DNA of 64,000 nt from Prochilodus magdalenae (taxonomy: Eukaryota > Chordata > Actinopteri > Characiformes > Prochilodontidae), in assembly GCA_024036415.1 (NCBI GenBank), contig JAMWET010003587.1:141244-205243 (forward strand), in the 5' to 3' direction. This document shows, one piece after another, positions 11,076-21,780 of this stretch. Numbering within the stretch: the stretch's first letter is position 1; every line of letters begins with the position of its first letter. The notes below the pieces were generated by a model. That model ran no database searches. It had not been told where the DNA came from and worked only from the letters and a program-made list of their open reading frames with translations. Made by a program: the position numbers and the translations under genes.

Positions 11076-11779
11076 GTATATGACAAAAGCCCATGAACTC
11101 ATGTAGGTTTCTACAGGTTGTGCAAGGTAAGTTAGTAAAGCAGTTTTCTGAAAATCACTTCTTATTTTTTTTTTGTGATGTCAAAATAGCGAAAGTTGTT
11201 TTCTCAAAAACTTCAATACCTAAAGTTGATCAGCCCAGAAAACTGTAACTACCTCACAGCCTTTCCGGCTGTCCATAGTGCATATAATCAGATTAGATCA
11301 TCTTCTATACATCATGCCCAACATCCATAAAGCCATAGTAAATTAACCATCTCTAAGGGCTTATTGCATTATTACAGCACACAAGCACAAAAGCACCCTG
11401 CTACAGACTTAAGCATAGTTACGCATGTCCAGTGGCCAACATCCCCCAGCCTGCTTCTTTTCTAGCCTTAGTTCTTCGTCCACTTCTGTGGATCTTTTGA
11501 GTGGAATTCCTAAGAAAGAGTTTCTTTGACCGAATGTCCTCTACATACACTTTACTGAAAGACGGAGGTTGGCCAGACTGGAGGAAAGAAGATGAGACCA
11601 TAACACAGCAAGAGAAGGAATCGAGCTCACAGTGCTCTTCACTCCTGCCAGTAAACATGTCTAGCGTTTCCATCGCTATATGTGATAAGTCCAGTGTTTA
11701 TCAAGTGCCATCCTCCGACAAATGTCTGTAATCAATGCAAAGTGTGGATAGGTGTTTGATCTGCCCATGCTGACTTGCT
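11076..11779. other. single-copy non-coding DNA
   Basis: No recognisable gene, RNA or transposon. Open frames of about 80 codons occur on both strands near 11420-11730 but show no domain and no codon periodicity that I can argue for. Confidence 0.4.
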
Positions 11780-12674
11780 CTTAGACGATTTCTATGACCT
11801 CTGTGGGCACCATCACCTGTTCAGCAATATTAATCAGCAAATCAAAAAAAGAGAGAACATCCATAACGCTCCCACCAGTAACGGCTTGCACCGACTCCCA
11901 GCTAAAATCCATCTTGCGTGTGCACGTTGTAGGAGCCTGGTGGATGGCCAGTGATGATGAAACATACTCAGTGACACCATGTAATGGCAACAGAGACTGA
12001 TTACTTTACATCCGCTGAGGCTGCTGAATCATGACAATAAACTATTACACTGAAAGTACTAAACGGCTCCTGCTATCTCTTAGAGAACCGACAGGTCTGT
12101 GCAGCGATTTCCACAGGGAAATCAAGGTATTTCTTAAACGTTCCCTATTCCGAGCGTTTTATTGCCTACAAAAACAAGTATTGTCTACAAAGTAGGGCAT
12201 GCTAATTGCGACAATTATCGCCTCACTTGGATTTAAAGCTGCACTTTCAAAGCAGCATTCCAACTTTCTTTCCGGATCTCGGCAGCCCTTTCTCTTCTCT
12301 GATAGCTTTGTTTCTTTTGACTCTATTCCTGTGCCTCGCTTAATTATTTAAAGGCCATATCTTGTGTCAGAGGCTGAATCACCGCACAAACTCCATGCCA
12401 GTTTCTCAAGAACTTGTGCCAACCATAGAGTGCCAGGCCCTAGCTTAGCTCCCTCTAAGACATTTCTAATGCAGGGCAGGGGCTAAAAATAGATTCATGG
12501 GTGACATATCTCCAATCAGTGACTTTTGCATTAGCACTGGAGCCCCAGTCATATTTTTTTCACTTCTAAAGAACCTCAGAAGGACCATTTGGAGATGCTC
12601 TATTGTATCAGCTGTTGTCTTACAATAGCCTAGTCTTTGTCCACCGGACAAACAGTGGGTCATAACTGTTAGTA
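11780..12674. other. repeat-free non-coding DNA, candidate regulatory element
   Basis: The stretch 12000-12420 contains CTGAATCATGACAATAAACT, GCTAATTGCGACAATTATCG and TTAATTATTTAAAGG, dense AT-core motifs without transposon sequence. No exon is evident. Regulatory role is inference. Confidence 0.35.
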
Positions 12675-13142
12675 ATAACTTCCACCTTAAACATGCAGAT
12701 GGCGCTGCACAAGGAGTATAAGTAAGTGTAAGGTGTGAGTGATGGGATTTATAAATTGAGAAGAGGTAGTACAGTGCAGTGAATCTCTCTTTGGGTGTGT
12801 GGCAAATGGATGCCAAACAGGTGTTAATGATTGGCTCAAAGGAGTGACTGCATTTGGGTGGACCATGTGTGAGGGAAGTAGCTAAATCTGCAGGTGTATG
12901 AAAGGGTACGGTCATACGGATCTACCAGCAGTGGTCAAAATCCCAGTCTACAGGAAACTTTCCTCAGAACTGTGCCAGAGAAGGCATTCACCAAATCTCT
13001 GATGCAAGAGTGTGTGAACATTGATCAGGCCCACGTCCAGAAACCTGTCCAGTCCATGCCAAATCGAACCACAGCTGCTATTGGTGCTTGTGGAGGTTTT
13101 GGATGGTATTAGGTGCGTTTTAGTCACAGGGGACTCATTTTT
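12675..13142 (+). mobile_element. Tc1-like deletion derivative (family B, copy 2)
   Basis: It aligns with copy 1 from GCGCTGCAC (12701) to TCACAGG...GACTCATTT (13124-13140). The C-terminal part reads HVQKPVQSMPNRTTAAIGA then GGFGWY, matching the ending of Tc1 transposases. The helix-turn-helix region is present but mutated, and the DDE core is missing at the same place as in copy 1. Confidence 0.75.
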
Positions 13143-13610
13143 TGCCCAGTGAGCTTTTGTAACCTAAGAGATTTTCCACTCTGCAGCATTATGAGAGTCT
13201 ATATGGCAAAGTAGTAGGTCATAGAAAATGGGCCATTATTTTAACTCACGTGTAAGTCTAATTAACGCGTAGGTAATTGCCACACGTGGCCCTGTAATTA
13301 AACATCAACAGACACGTTGTTCTAATATCGTAATATTTCCCCTTGCTCCCAGTCCGGGATTCCAACGCAATACTACTTGGCAGCCTCGCGAGGCAATTCT
13401 AATAGGATCAAACATTTTTGGACAGCCATCCGACCATTAAGTCAGATCCATTTCAATGCTCACTGGAGCATGTGAACAAATAGATCTATAGCGCAGTCCA
13501 GCCCAAAGTAAAAAGAAAGGCTCTGCTGCAGGGCTGAGTTATTGCTCTGGAGCTCCGCAGCATTGTGATTTTATGCTCAGCCATGGCACACATAAAGATC
13601 AACCCACAAA
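13143..13610. other. repeat-free non-coding DNA, candidate regulatory element
   Basis: AGTCTAATTAACGCGTAGG, GTAATTGCCACACGTGGCC and GTAATTAAACATCAACAG occur within 120 bp (13250-13320), combining homeodomain-type cores with an E-box-like CACGTG. No coding signal is seen. Confidence 0.4.
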
Positions 13611-13667
13611 GGGAGAGAGAAAGAGCGAGAGAGAGGGACAGAGAGAGAGAGAGAGAGAGAGAAAGAG
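13611..13667 (+). repeat. (GA)n microsatellite, imperfect
   Basis: A GA-rich run with small interruptions, ending in an uninterrupted (GA) block at 13640-13661. Confidence 0.9.
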
Positions 13668-13975
13668 CTCCAAGTTCTCCCCATTCCTCAGCAATGCCGC
13701 ATCTGAACTGTGAGCAGTGCTACTTTCATTCGGCCTGAAGACCCCTATCCCTCCATTCAGTGGCGGGTGAAACACCTCAATGACTTCTTTCACACCTTTT
13801 GCCCTGCTGTCACAGTGTGAATACCAGGCCCGCTCTGCCATTTCCACAGACCTTTATCTGGATAGCACAAAGTATGCAGCGCGTGGGCGTCTTTTGTCCC
13901 CGCGTCGAGGCGCCAGGCGAAGGGCTCTCTTTGATTTGTCCTTACAATCTGTCGTATAAGAAATGGCTTTTGGCT
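13668..13975. other. single-copy non-coding DNA
   Basis: Relatively GC-rich around 13880-13920 (GCGCGTGGGCG, CGCGTCGAGGCGCC). No gene is recognised. Confidence 0.4.
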
Positions 13976-14020
13976 TTCTTTCTTTCTGTCTGTCTGTCTT
14001 TCTTTCTTTCTTTCTTTTTT
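13976..14020 (+). repeat. (TTTC)n/(TCTG)n microsatellite
   Basis: TTTC units are interrupted by a short TCTG block at 13984-13998. Predicted open frames on both strands here are low-complexity artefacts. Confidence 0.9.
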
Positions 14021-14419
14021 GCTGAGGTTCAAGAGGCTTTAGCATGAAGCCCTGCTATAAATGCTCTCTGAACTACCACAGGTTAACAGATCATCATGTT
14101 TATCAGCTGTAAACAGCGTCAGAATATACAAGCCAGTATGTCAAAATACTGATTTACTTGGTTTACAGTTCAATCCAATGGATAGTGGCTCAAGACCAGG
14201 AATCCATGATCTTGTCTCTGTGTCAAGGTCAGGTTTCTCTCAAGAACCACCAAACAAAAGACATTCCATTTATCAATGATTTTTTTTTAATCATGCATAG
14301 ACCAGAAGCAGCAGCTTTTTGCAGTGTGCTATACACAGTATTTTAAAAACGGTGTCTTTGATTCGTAATAATAGTGGAAGCCTCACTGGAGCTACACTTC
14401 ACTGGCTCTGTAGTACAGA
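14021..14419. other. single-copy non-coding DNA
   Basis: Nothing recognisable; a short T run lies at 14280-14288. Confidence 0.4.
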
Positions 14420-14698
14420 CTATGGTTAACGATGAACACTGAAAGGACTATTTGCATGCTTAAATGGCTCTTTGCATGGTGAAATGACGAATGGGAAAAG
14501 TGATGCATATAGAACCTCTTTGAAAATGGTTCTATGTAGCGCCAAAAAGGTTCACATGTTAAGCTTGTAATAATAGAAGAACCTCTTTTGGTGCAATATA
14601 TGGTTAATGGGGCGTCCATGGTTATATATGGAATCACAGCCTTTAGAAAAGAACCACTGAAGAACAACTTTTCTTAAAATAGTTTGAGATTATTGCAG

Positions 14699-14788
<90 letters not shown>

Positions 14789-14840
14789 ATGGAACCACTG
14801 TCTTTTTTGGGTTTGTGGAAACAGTTCTATATTATCGCAC
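14420..14840. repeat. GGTTCT/AGAACC palindromic element, copy 2
   Basis: It shares ATAGAACC, AAATGGTTCTATGTAGCGCC and AGAAGAACC with the copy at 8.4-8.8 kb. The right part (GGAACCACTGTCTTTTTTGG, 14791) is separated from the left by an ATCT microsatellite, which seems to have expanded inside the element. Confidence 0.6.
14699..14788 (+). repeat. (ATCT)n microsatellite
   Basis: About 22 nearly perfect ATCT tetranucleotides. Translation as repeating LSIY is artefactual. The length and purity suggest a highly variable locus. Confidence 0.97.
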
Positions 14841-15705
14841 CAATAAGCTATTGCTACTGTAACTCCTGCATTCATTTTATATTTAATTCATTTGAACTCA
14901 TCTTGTGTTTGTCCTGACGACCACTGGTTTAGTCCAGTCTTGGTTTTGCCCACTCATGGCCTCTATCTTATATGATGACTTGATGGCTTGACTCAGACTT
15001 GGTTATTGCAAAGCTTTGGTCCAGCCTTTATGTGTCCAGGTCTTGGTCTTGACACTGTCCATGTGCTCTCCACACTCTTGTTGTGGCTTACTGACTGCAT
15101 TTGACCAAGCCAGACCTCAATACAAGCTAACTCTTAAATAACACCATCTAACGCTGTGTTATTTTCGGGTGTATGCTGAAAAGCTTCTCCAGGGCGGTTT
15201 GAATTCAGTGGCAACCATATGGTACAGGGCTTCCATACTTAAAGAGTGCTCAGGAGGTTATGTGTGCCCTTCCTGCTTTTCTCTTTATTTCCAAACTTGG
15301 TCTTCTTACCATTATCATATGGTTTACTCCAAAGACGCATACACTGAACATGTTTCTAGAACCCATGTCTTCAACCGGAATGCCTGTATTTCATAATGAA
15401 ATATGACTCCTGACTTCTCAAGACAGTCCCCCACCATGAAGTCCTAGGATTGTATATTGAGTTGTCACTCACTGCTTTTAGTCCTGGGTTGTAAATTAAA
15501 TACTGCTTCTAGCCTTGAGCATTGTTAACAATTCCCTTTGACCTTTGGGGAACCCACTCTGTATCCATCCTCTATCCATCCTGTATCCTAGCTTCACTAC
15601 TAAGAATATAAGTGTGCTAACATTTTTAAGGTATTAACCATCAAATATTCCTTAAATGATTCCTAAATTATTTCCTCACTCGGTCCACACAGGTTCTCAT
15701 CCTAA
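14841..15705. other. single-copy non-coding DNA
   Basis: No gene recognised. The short repeated words TCTTGGT and CCTGTATCC are not enough to define a repeat family. Confidence 0.4.
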
Positions 15706-16075
15706 TCCTCCTCGGTTCTCATTCTAAACCTTCCATCTGGCCGGCGATACAGGAGCCTCCACTTCCGCATCAGCAGCCTCAGGAGGAGCTTCTTTCCTGA
15801 GGCTATGACCCTACTGAACACCACACCACCACTTTAACTGCACCATTGCACTCACTGCACTGAATTGGAATTCATGCCTTAATACTTTATTACTAACCTA
15901 CCTTATGTATAAAACTCCATTGTCCATAATTGTACATATCATAACCTTGCATTGCTCGCCATAGTTACTTCCTGCTCTTTATATATAATTAATACTGTAT
16001 TTAGCCTTTCTGGATAGATGCTAACTGCATGTGACTGTACCTGTACTGTAATATTGGCTCATTTATTGCATTATG
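15706..16075 (+). mobile_element. LINE 3' end with reverse transcriptase C-terminus
   Basis: From 15730 the frame reads LPSGRRYRSLHFRISSL then RRSFFPEAMTLLN, the characteristic last part of the ORF2 protein of fish L2/CR1-type LINEs. A non-coding, AT-rich 3' region follows to about 16075. The insertion is 5'-truncated and carries none of the endonuclease or polymerase motifs. The terminal repeat of the LINE is not recognisable. Confidence 0.75.
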
Positions 16076-16108
16076 AGATCTGTGATTATGAATAATACAT
16101 TTAAACTA

Positions 16109-16642
16109 CAGGGGTTGGACAATGAAACTGAAACACCTGGTTTTAGACCACAATCATTTATTAGTATTAGTGTAGGGCCTCCTTTTGCGGCCAATACAGC
16201 GTCAGTTCGTCTTGGGAATGACATATACTGCGTCCTGCACAGTGGTCAGAGGGATTTTAAGCCATTCTTCTTGCAGGATAGTGGCCAGGTCACTACGTGA
16301 TGCTGGTGGAGTTTCGTCCTTCTTGGTGGTATGTTGACATTACCCTGGATACCGTGGCTCTTGATACATCACAAAGACTTGCTGTCTTGGTCACAGATGC
16401 GCCAGCAAGACGTGCACCAGCTGTTTGTCCTCTTTTGAACTCTGGTATGTCACCCATAATGTTGTGTGCATTGCAGTATTTTGAGCAGAACTGTGCTCTT
16501 ACCTGCTAACTGAACCTTCACACTCTGCTCTTACTGGTGCAATGTGCAGTTAATGAAGATTGGCCACCAGGCTGGTTCAATTTAGCCATGAGACCTCCCA
16601 CACTAAAATGACAGGTGTTTCAGTTTCATTGTCCAACCCCTG
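16109..16642 (-). mobile_element. Tc1-like deletion derivative with perfect terminal repeats (family D1)
   Basis: The 31 bases at 16109-16139 (starting CAGGGGTTGGACAATG) recur as an exact inverted copy at 16612-16642, and TA flanks both ends (16107-16108, 16643-16644), the Tc1/mariner target. On the minus strand an ATG near 16456 opens MGDIPEFKRGQTAGARLAG and a helix-turn-helix region up to about 16310. It then joins the C-terminal stretch LATILQEEWLKIPLTTVQD at about 16300-16225. The intervening catalytic domain is absent, so the copy could move only in trans. Perfect terminal repeats suggest recent activity. Confidence 0.93.
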
Positions 16643-16644
16643 TA

Positions 16645-17140
16645 TGTACAACTTCAGTGTTAACCATACAACAGTTTTGTACATTGTACAAAGCACAGGC
16701 TTATATAACGGTTTTGCATTTAGTACAAACAACTAATAAAACAGAAAGAAGTGAAACATGAATGTTCTGTAGGTTCTCTACTTTTATCTTCACTGTTATT
16801 ATTGAATTTTTTTCAGCATAAATACTTGACTCACATCTGCTTAGATAAACTCAGCACCTAAGCTTTGTGTTCAGGCTAAGAGGTATTCCTTTACGGAAGG
16901 GTAAACCAGTAAAAAGCTTTTGAAGTGTGCAAGAAAGCTGTAGTTGATTTTTCAGGGTGATGGGGAGGGGGGAGGTGCTGGGGGGTTGGAGAAGAAAGAG
17001 TGGTAGTCCTGTGTTTTGGGCACTGCTGTACAGACAGTGGGACCGTAGTCGGAGTAGCAGTCTAACATAGCGGCTTCCATGCTCGGTGTCTGATGAAAAA
17101 GAGGTTTTCTAAAGGGAACCAGACAGCAATCTTCTCTCTC
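16645..17140. other. single-copy non-coding DNA
   Basis: No gene or repeat recognised; a G-rich patch lies at 16958-16990. Confidence 0.4.
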
Positions 17141-17660
17141 CCCAGCGAGCTGTGGAGGACAGGATCAGACTTTATATAGATTGTAATTGTTTCTCCTCCT
17201 TCCGTCTCTTTTTTCTTTTTGGGCAGGGATTCAGCGACACAAGGTCATTGCTCTTAGGCAGCTCCAAACCTGCTTTATTGTTTCCCCAGGTCACAGGGGC
17301 CGACACATATCACAGCTATTATTCTGCTCTAACAAATGGCTGTCCGCCGCTTTGATGTATGGTTCTCTTTTTGAGCCGCTTCCATAATACCCTTGACAGA
17401 TTCTCTCTCTAACCCCCCTTCTCCTTTTCTGATGATCTATCCTTCTTTCATTTTTTCTCTCTCTTTCTCTCACCCCTTCCTTTTAAATCTGGAAATGATG
17501 TGATGGCATGATTGATAATTGCACTTCTGACAAAGAATCAGCTTTGAATGGTAACTGCAGCGCATAATGATGAATCACTTGGGTAATCTCTTGGAAATCT
17601 CATTTGATGTCCATTTGGCATTAGAGTTGCATGTAGATACTTCTGCATCCATTCATTCAT
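17141..17660. other. repeat-free non-coding DNA, candidate regulatory element
   Basis: The stretch 17500-17640 contains GATTGATAATTGCACTTC, CATAATGATGAATCACTT and CATTTGATGTCC. A pyrimidine run (17400-17480) interrupts the otherwise unique sequence. No exon or transposon is apparent; conservation must be tested. Confidence 0.4.
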
Positions 17661-18750
17661 TACCGTGCAAATCGGAATTCGATGGGTGTACCCTCACAAC
17701 TAGTACAGTTGCCCCTCTTCAGGGACAATAGTCTGTTATGCGTTGGGGTCTTGAAAAAGAGCTGGCAATGCTTAGAAGCAAATTTGCATCCACTGGATAA
17801 AATGTTTCATTCATTAGATGCCGGTTTCTAACCTCCGGCTAGGATTTTAGCTCGAACCAAATTGCCAGCAGAAGGGACATTGTGTGGCTGGGTCTTTAAT
17901 GAGCTTAAAGTTGACACTGGAGCTGTGCTTGCTAGCCAGTTACGAATTTTCCATGTCTTCAGATTTTCCATAAGAATAAGGGCTTCATTGTCCGTTGCTG
18001 GTAACAGGGGTTCTGCAATGCTCACTCGGTGGGGCAAACATTTGGAATCCTGCTCTGCACGTGCCAAGGTTGGGCCCCTCTGAGGAGGCGCTCGGGCGGG
18101 TTTGTTTAGCTCCCTGCGGCTAGCTTTGAGCTCATTACTGAAAGCCCAAAACCGTACCTCGACTGGTGAATTATTTATGCAAGCTGCCGCATGGTCAGGG
18201 GCTCGCGTGCTTCGCAGTGTGTGCAGGTTTTTAATTAAACGGAGCCAGTCACCCTTAGACAGGCCACTAGGACAGGCAGGCTTACAGGGGTGATCCAGAA
18301 AAAACGTTACGCACATTTTCAGGACAGGCCAGGTGACGAGGGAAATGCAGCAAGGTGCCGGAGACCTGCAACGTGGAATAAAACACTGAAATGAATGAAC
18401 CACAGAGCTAAATCCAACAGGTTCATCTTAGCAGGTGGTTCAGCAGTGCTAATCTACAGGAAGGTGAAGCAGTTGAGAACATCTGAGAACTGATCTAGGT
18501 CTGGTGGCATGATGGTACGAGAGGAAACTGTGGAAGTAACACTATTCCCTTGGAAAGAAAAAGTGAGCTTACCCAGTGAACCCACTCCCATTAGAATCTG
18601 TCCTACACTCACCCAAATCAATACTTGTCCCGCACCCGCCTCCTATGAGGGTAAATAACGTCCAAAATCTGACTATAAATTACTAGCACAGAAATGCAAT
18701 TCATGCATTGCACAGAGGACTGGTTGCTTTGGAGCTACTGAAATAATAAC
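17661..18750. other. non-coding DNA with a GC-richer core
   Basis: The minus strand is open for 191 codons (18403-17828), but the product has no known domain, no compositional sign of a real protein and no supporting splice context that I can see. TTTAATGAGCTTAAAG and AGCTCATTACTGAAAG are present. Candidate regulatory DNA at best. Confidence 0.4.
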
Positions 18751-20304
18751 TCACTCACTCACTCACTCACTCACTCACTCACTCACTCACTCACTTACTC
18801 ACTCACGCACTTACTCATGCACACATTCATGCACACACTCAATTACTCACTCACTCAATCACGCACTTACTCACTCACGCACTCGCTCACTCACTCATGC
18901 ACTCATGCACTCACTCGCTCAATCACTCTCTCACTCCTTCACTGCTTCACTCCTTCACTCGCACACTCACTTACTCGCTCACACACTCAATCACTCACTC
19001 ACTCATGCACGCACGCACTCACTCATTCATGCACTTACTCACTCACTCACACACTTACTCACTCGCTCACTCACTCACGCACTCCTTCACTCGCACACTC
19101 ACTTACTCACTCACTCACTCACACACTCAATTACTCACCCACACACGCGCTAACTCACTCACTCACTCACTCGCACTCACTCACTCATGCACTCACTCAC
19201 TCGCTCACTCACTCACTCACTCGCTCAATCACTCCTTCACTTCTTCACTCGCAAACTCACTTACTCACTCACTCACCCACACACGCGCTAACTCACTCAT
19301 TCACTCACTCACTCACTCACTCGCACTCTCTCACTCAATCACTCACTCACTCACTCACGCACTCATGCACTCACTCACTCACTCACTCGCTCAATCACTC
19401 TCTCACTCCTTCACTCGCACACCTACTTACTCACTCACTCACACACACACTCACTCGCACTCACTCACTCACTCACTCTATCACTCTATCACTCATTCAC
19501 TCACTCGCTCGCTCACTCACTCACTCACTCGCTTAATCGCTCGCTCACTCATTCACTTGCTTATTCGCTTACTCACTCACTAACTCGCGCACTCATGCAC
19601 TCACTCACTCACTTACTTACTCACTCACTCACTCGCTTAATCGCTCGCTCACTCATTCACTTGCTTACTCGCTTACTCACTCACTAACTCGCGCACTCAT
19701 GCACTCACTCACTCACTTACTTACTCACTCACTCACTCACTCTATCACTCTATCACTCATTCACTCACTCGCTGGGTCGCTTCACTCACATCACTCACTC
19801 ACTTTCTCCTTAAACGCTCGCTCGCTCACTCATTCACTTGCTTACTCGCTTACTCACTCACTAACTCGCGCACTCATGCACTCACTCACTCACTTACTTA
19901 CTCACTCACTCACTCGCTTAATCGCTCGCTCACTCATTCACTTGCTTACTCGCTTACTCACTCACTAACTCGCGCACTCATGCACTCACTCACTCACTTA
20001 CTCACTTACTCACTCACTCACTCACTCACTCACTCTATCACTCATTCACTCACTCGCTCGCTCACTCACTCACTCGCTTAATCGCTCGCTCACTCATTCA
20101 CTTGCTTACTCGCTTACTCACTCACTAACTCGCGCACTCATGCACTCACTCACTCACTCACTTACTCACTCACTCACTCACTCATATCACTCTGCCAGTT
20201 TGCTCACTCACTACTGTCACTCATTCAGCCTGATCCCGCTCAGTATGGAATGTCGCTCACAATTTCACTCGCTCAGTCGCTCACTCACTCACTCACTCAC
20301 TCAC
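18751..20304 (+). repeat. ACTC-based satellite with longer-order units
   Basis: About 1.55 kb of CACT/ACTC tetranucleotides with GCTC, TTAC, ATGC and GCAC variants. A pure run lies at the left edge (18751-18792). Longer units occur: a 104-bp unit beginning GCTTAATCGCTCGCTCACTC starts at 19531 and 19635 with one difference, and similar units occur near 19812, 19916 and 20076. A different unit containing ACACACGCGCTAACTCACTC recurs at 19141 and 19281. The His-Ser-Leu-Thr repeat peptides in all forward frames are artefacts. Confidence 0.95.
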
Positions 20305-20625
20305 ACTTGGAGCCTATTCCAGCTCTTCCAGTATGGAATGCAGGACACATTCTGGACAGGCTGCCAGTCCATCGCAGGGCAGACAAAGACAGACATACAC
20401 CTTCAACATACAAACACAAGTACACCTGTGGGGCCAAATTATCATCTCCAGTTCAGCCGACTGCATGTCTTGGGACTATGGGAGAAAACCGGTGAACCTG
20501 GAGAAAATATACATGGACGCTGAGAGAACATGCAAATTCCACACAGAAAGAACCCTGAACATACCACCCAGGAATCCAACCCCGGCCCTTTTCGCCGTAA
20601 GCTGAAAACTGTACCGCCCCCTTAT
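20305..20625 (-). repeat. widespread fish dispersed repeat (family R1), long copy
   Basis: Ordered blocks match the family: GGAGCCTATTCCAGC, CTGGACAGGCTGCCAGTCCA, CATGTCTTGGGACTATGGGA, GAACATGCAAATTCCACACA and a terminal GTACCGCCCCC. Read on the minus strand, the end gives a tRNA-like start and a B-box-like GGTTGGATTCC. The repeat follows directly on the ACTC satellite, an association that I recall is common for this family near tetranucleotide arrays. Confidence 0.8.
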
Positions 20626-21000
20626 GTTAATTATGCATGCTAATTATTGTGTGATTGTTAATATTTAATGTAGACTCTTTACTGATGTATTGAATTTGCC
20701 GACATGTATATGTTGTCCTGCTCCCACATACACTGGACTTGTTAACCACCCCACCCATGCATGACCTTGAAATTTGCATCCCCAAAGGTATTGTGGATCC
20801 CACAAGAGTCATGTGGAAATGCAGACCTCTCCTGCAAGGCGTGAACTGACCTAGCCATGCTCCACCCACAAAAGAATTCCATCACAGTATATGTTGGGAA
20901 TTCACTGGAAAAAGTCTCGCTCAGCCTTACAAATTTAGGGACCAGTCCTTCGCAGTCCGGACTTTGCTGATACAGGTAAAACTAGGCAGACTGGAAAGAA
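20626..21000. other. single-copy non-coding DNA
   Basis: No gene or repeat recognised. Confidence 0.4.
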
Positions 21001-21780
21001 TGTGCCACCATGCAACAGACTCCATTAACAACAATGCAAGTGATCATCCTTGGATTCTAATGATGACATACTGTGCTCTTGTAAAATTTGGTCCAATTCT
21101 GGAACTGTACTGACATTCACAGCAGGGGTTGTTTCTGCTTCTGGTAGCTGCTACTGCTGCAGCTGCCTTCCTCAAAGCTCTATCAGGGCTAACCACTTCA
21201 TCACCAATCATAATAACCATCTTAATCATGTGCACATTTCTCCAGTTCTTTGGGGGCAATGCTTATATATGCATCACTAGCCCTCACTTGCTGGATGCTT
21301 AATGGGGTCTAGTTCGTCCACCATGAGGTTGCCAAAGAGCTCCTGCTTTGGAGTCCTGTGTTCCTCCATGCAAATCATATGACCTGCCCATGGACGTTTT
21401 GCCTGATTCATTTATGATTGCTTCAGTGTATCTGGTCTTTGGTCTATCAGGGACCTCCACTGAGTACCTGCTATTAAACTGCTATTGGCCCAGCTCAAGT
21501 AGCTTCAGACGATTCCTGTACCACGTCCATATACAAGAGGCTAGTGAGTATATCAAGAGCATAGTAGACTGCAAGATGTCTGGTGTTTTTTCAAGACAGG
21601 ACCCAAAAATTTGGCTGGCGGATCTTGATGTTGACCACATGGCCCAGGGTCTCTCCAGAGGCACTGCCAAGATGTCGGAAATCCTCTTCATTGAAAAAAG
21701 AGGGAGATCAATAGAGGTGGTGCAGTAGTTTTAGGTGAAGGTTATTTGCCAGTGAACTGTAAAGCTTGTCCAACCTAGCA
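21001..21780. other. unidentified segment with long open frames
   Basis: The + strand is open for 126 codons (21348-21728) and both strands for about 70 codons near 21044-21280. The peptides match no family I know. The texture suggests a decayed LINE or other old repeat in either orientation, but I cannot place it. Treated as non-coding. Confidence 0.3.

Noticed and set aside
17828..18403. 191-codon minus-strand open frame in GC-richer DNA
   Set aside because: The peptide has no domain or repeat I recognise and a composition typical of random reading. There is no visible splice or promoter context. Transcript data could reopen this.
18817..19583. Open frames of up to 239 codons made of His, Ser, Leu and Thr repeats
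   Set aside because: They are translations of an ACTC tetranucleotide array and stay open in several frames. No start context, domain or codon signal supports a protein.
18751..20304. CRISPR-like array
   Set aside because: The repeats are contiguous, with no unique spacers, and the genome is eukaryotic. The same applies to the arrays at 52-55 kb.
21001..21780. A LINE or host gene fragment
   Set aside because: Open frames of 70-126 codons are present, but I could not match them to reverse transcriptase motifs or to any host protein, so I left it unidentified.
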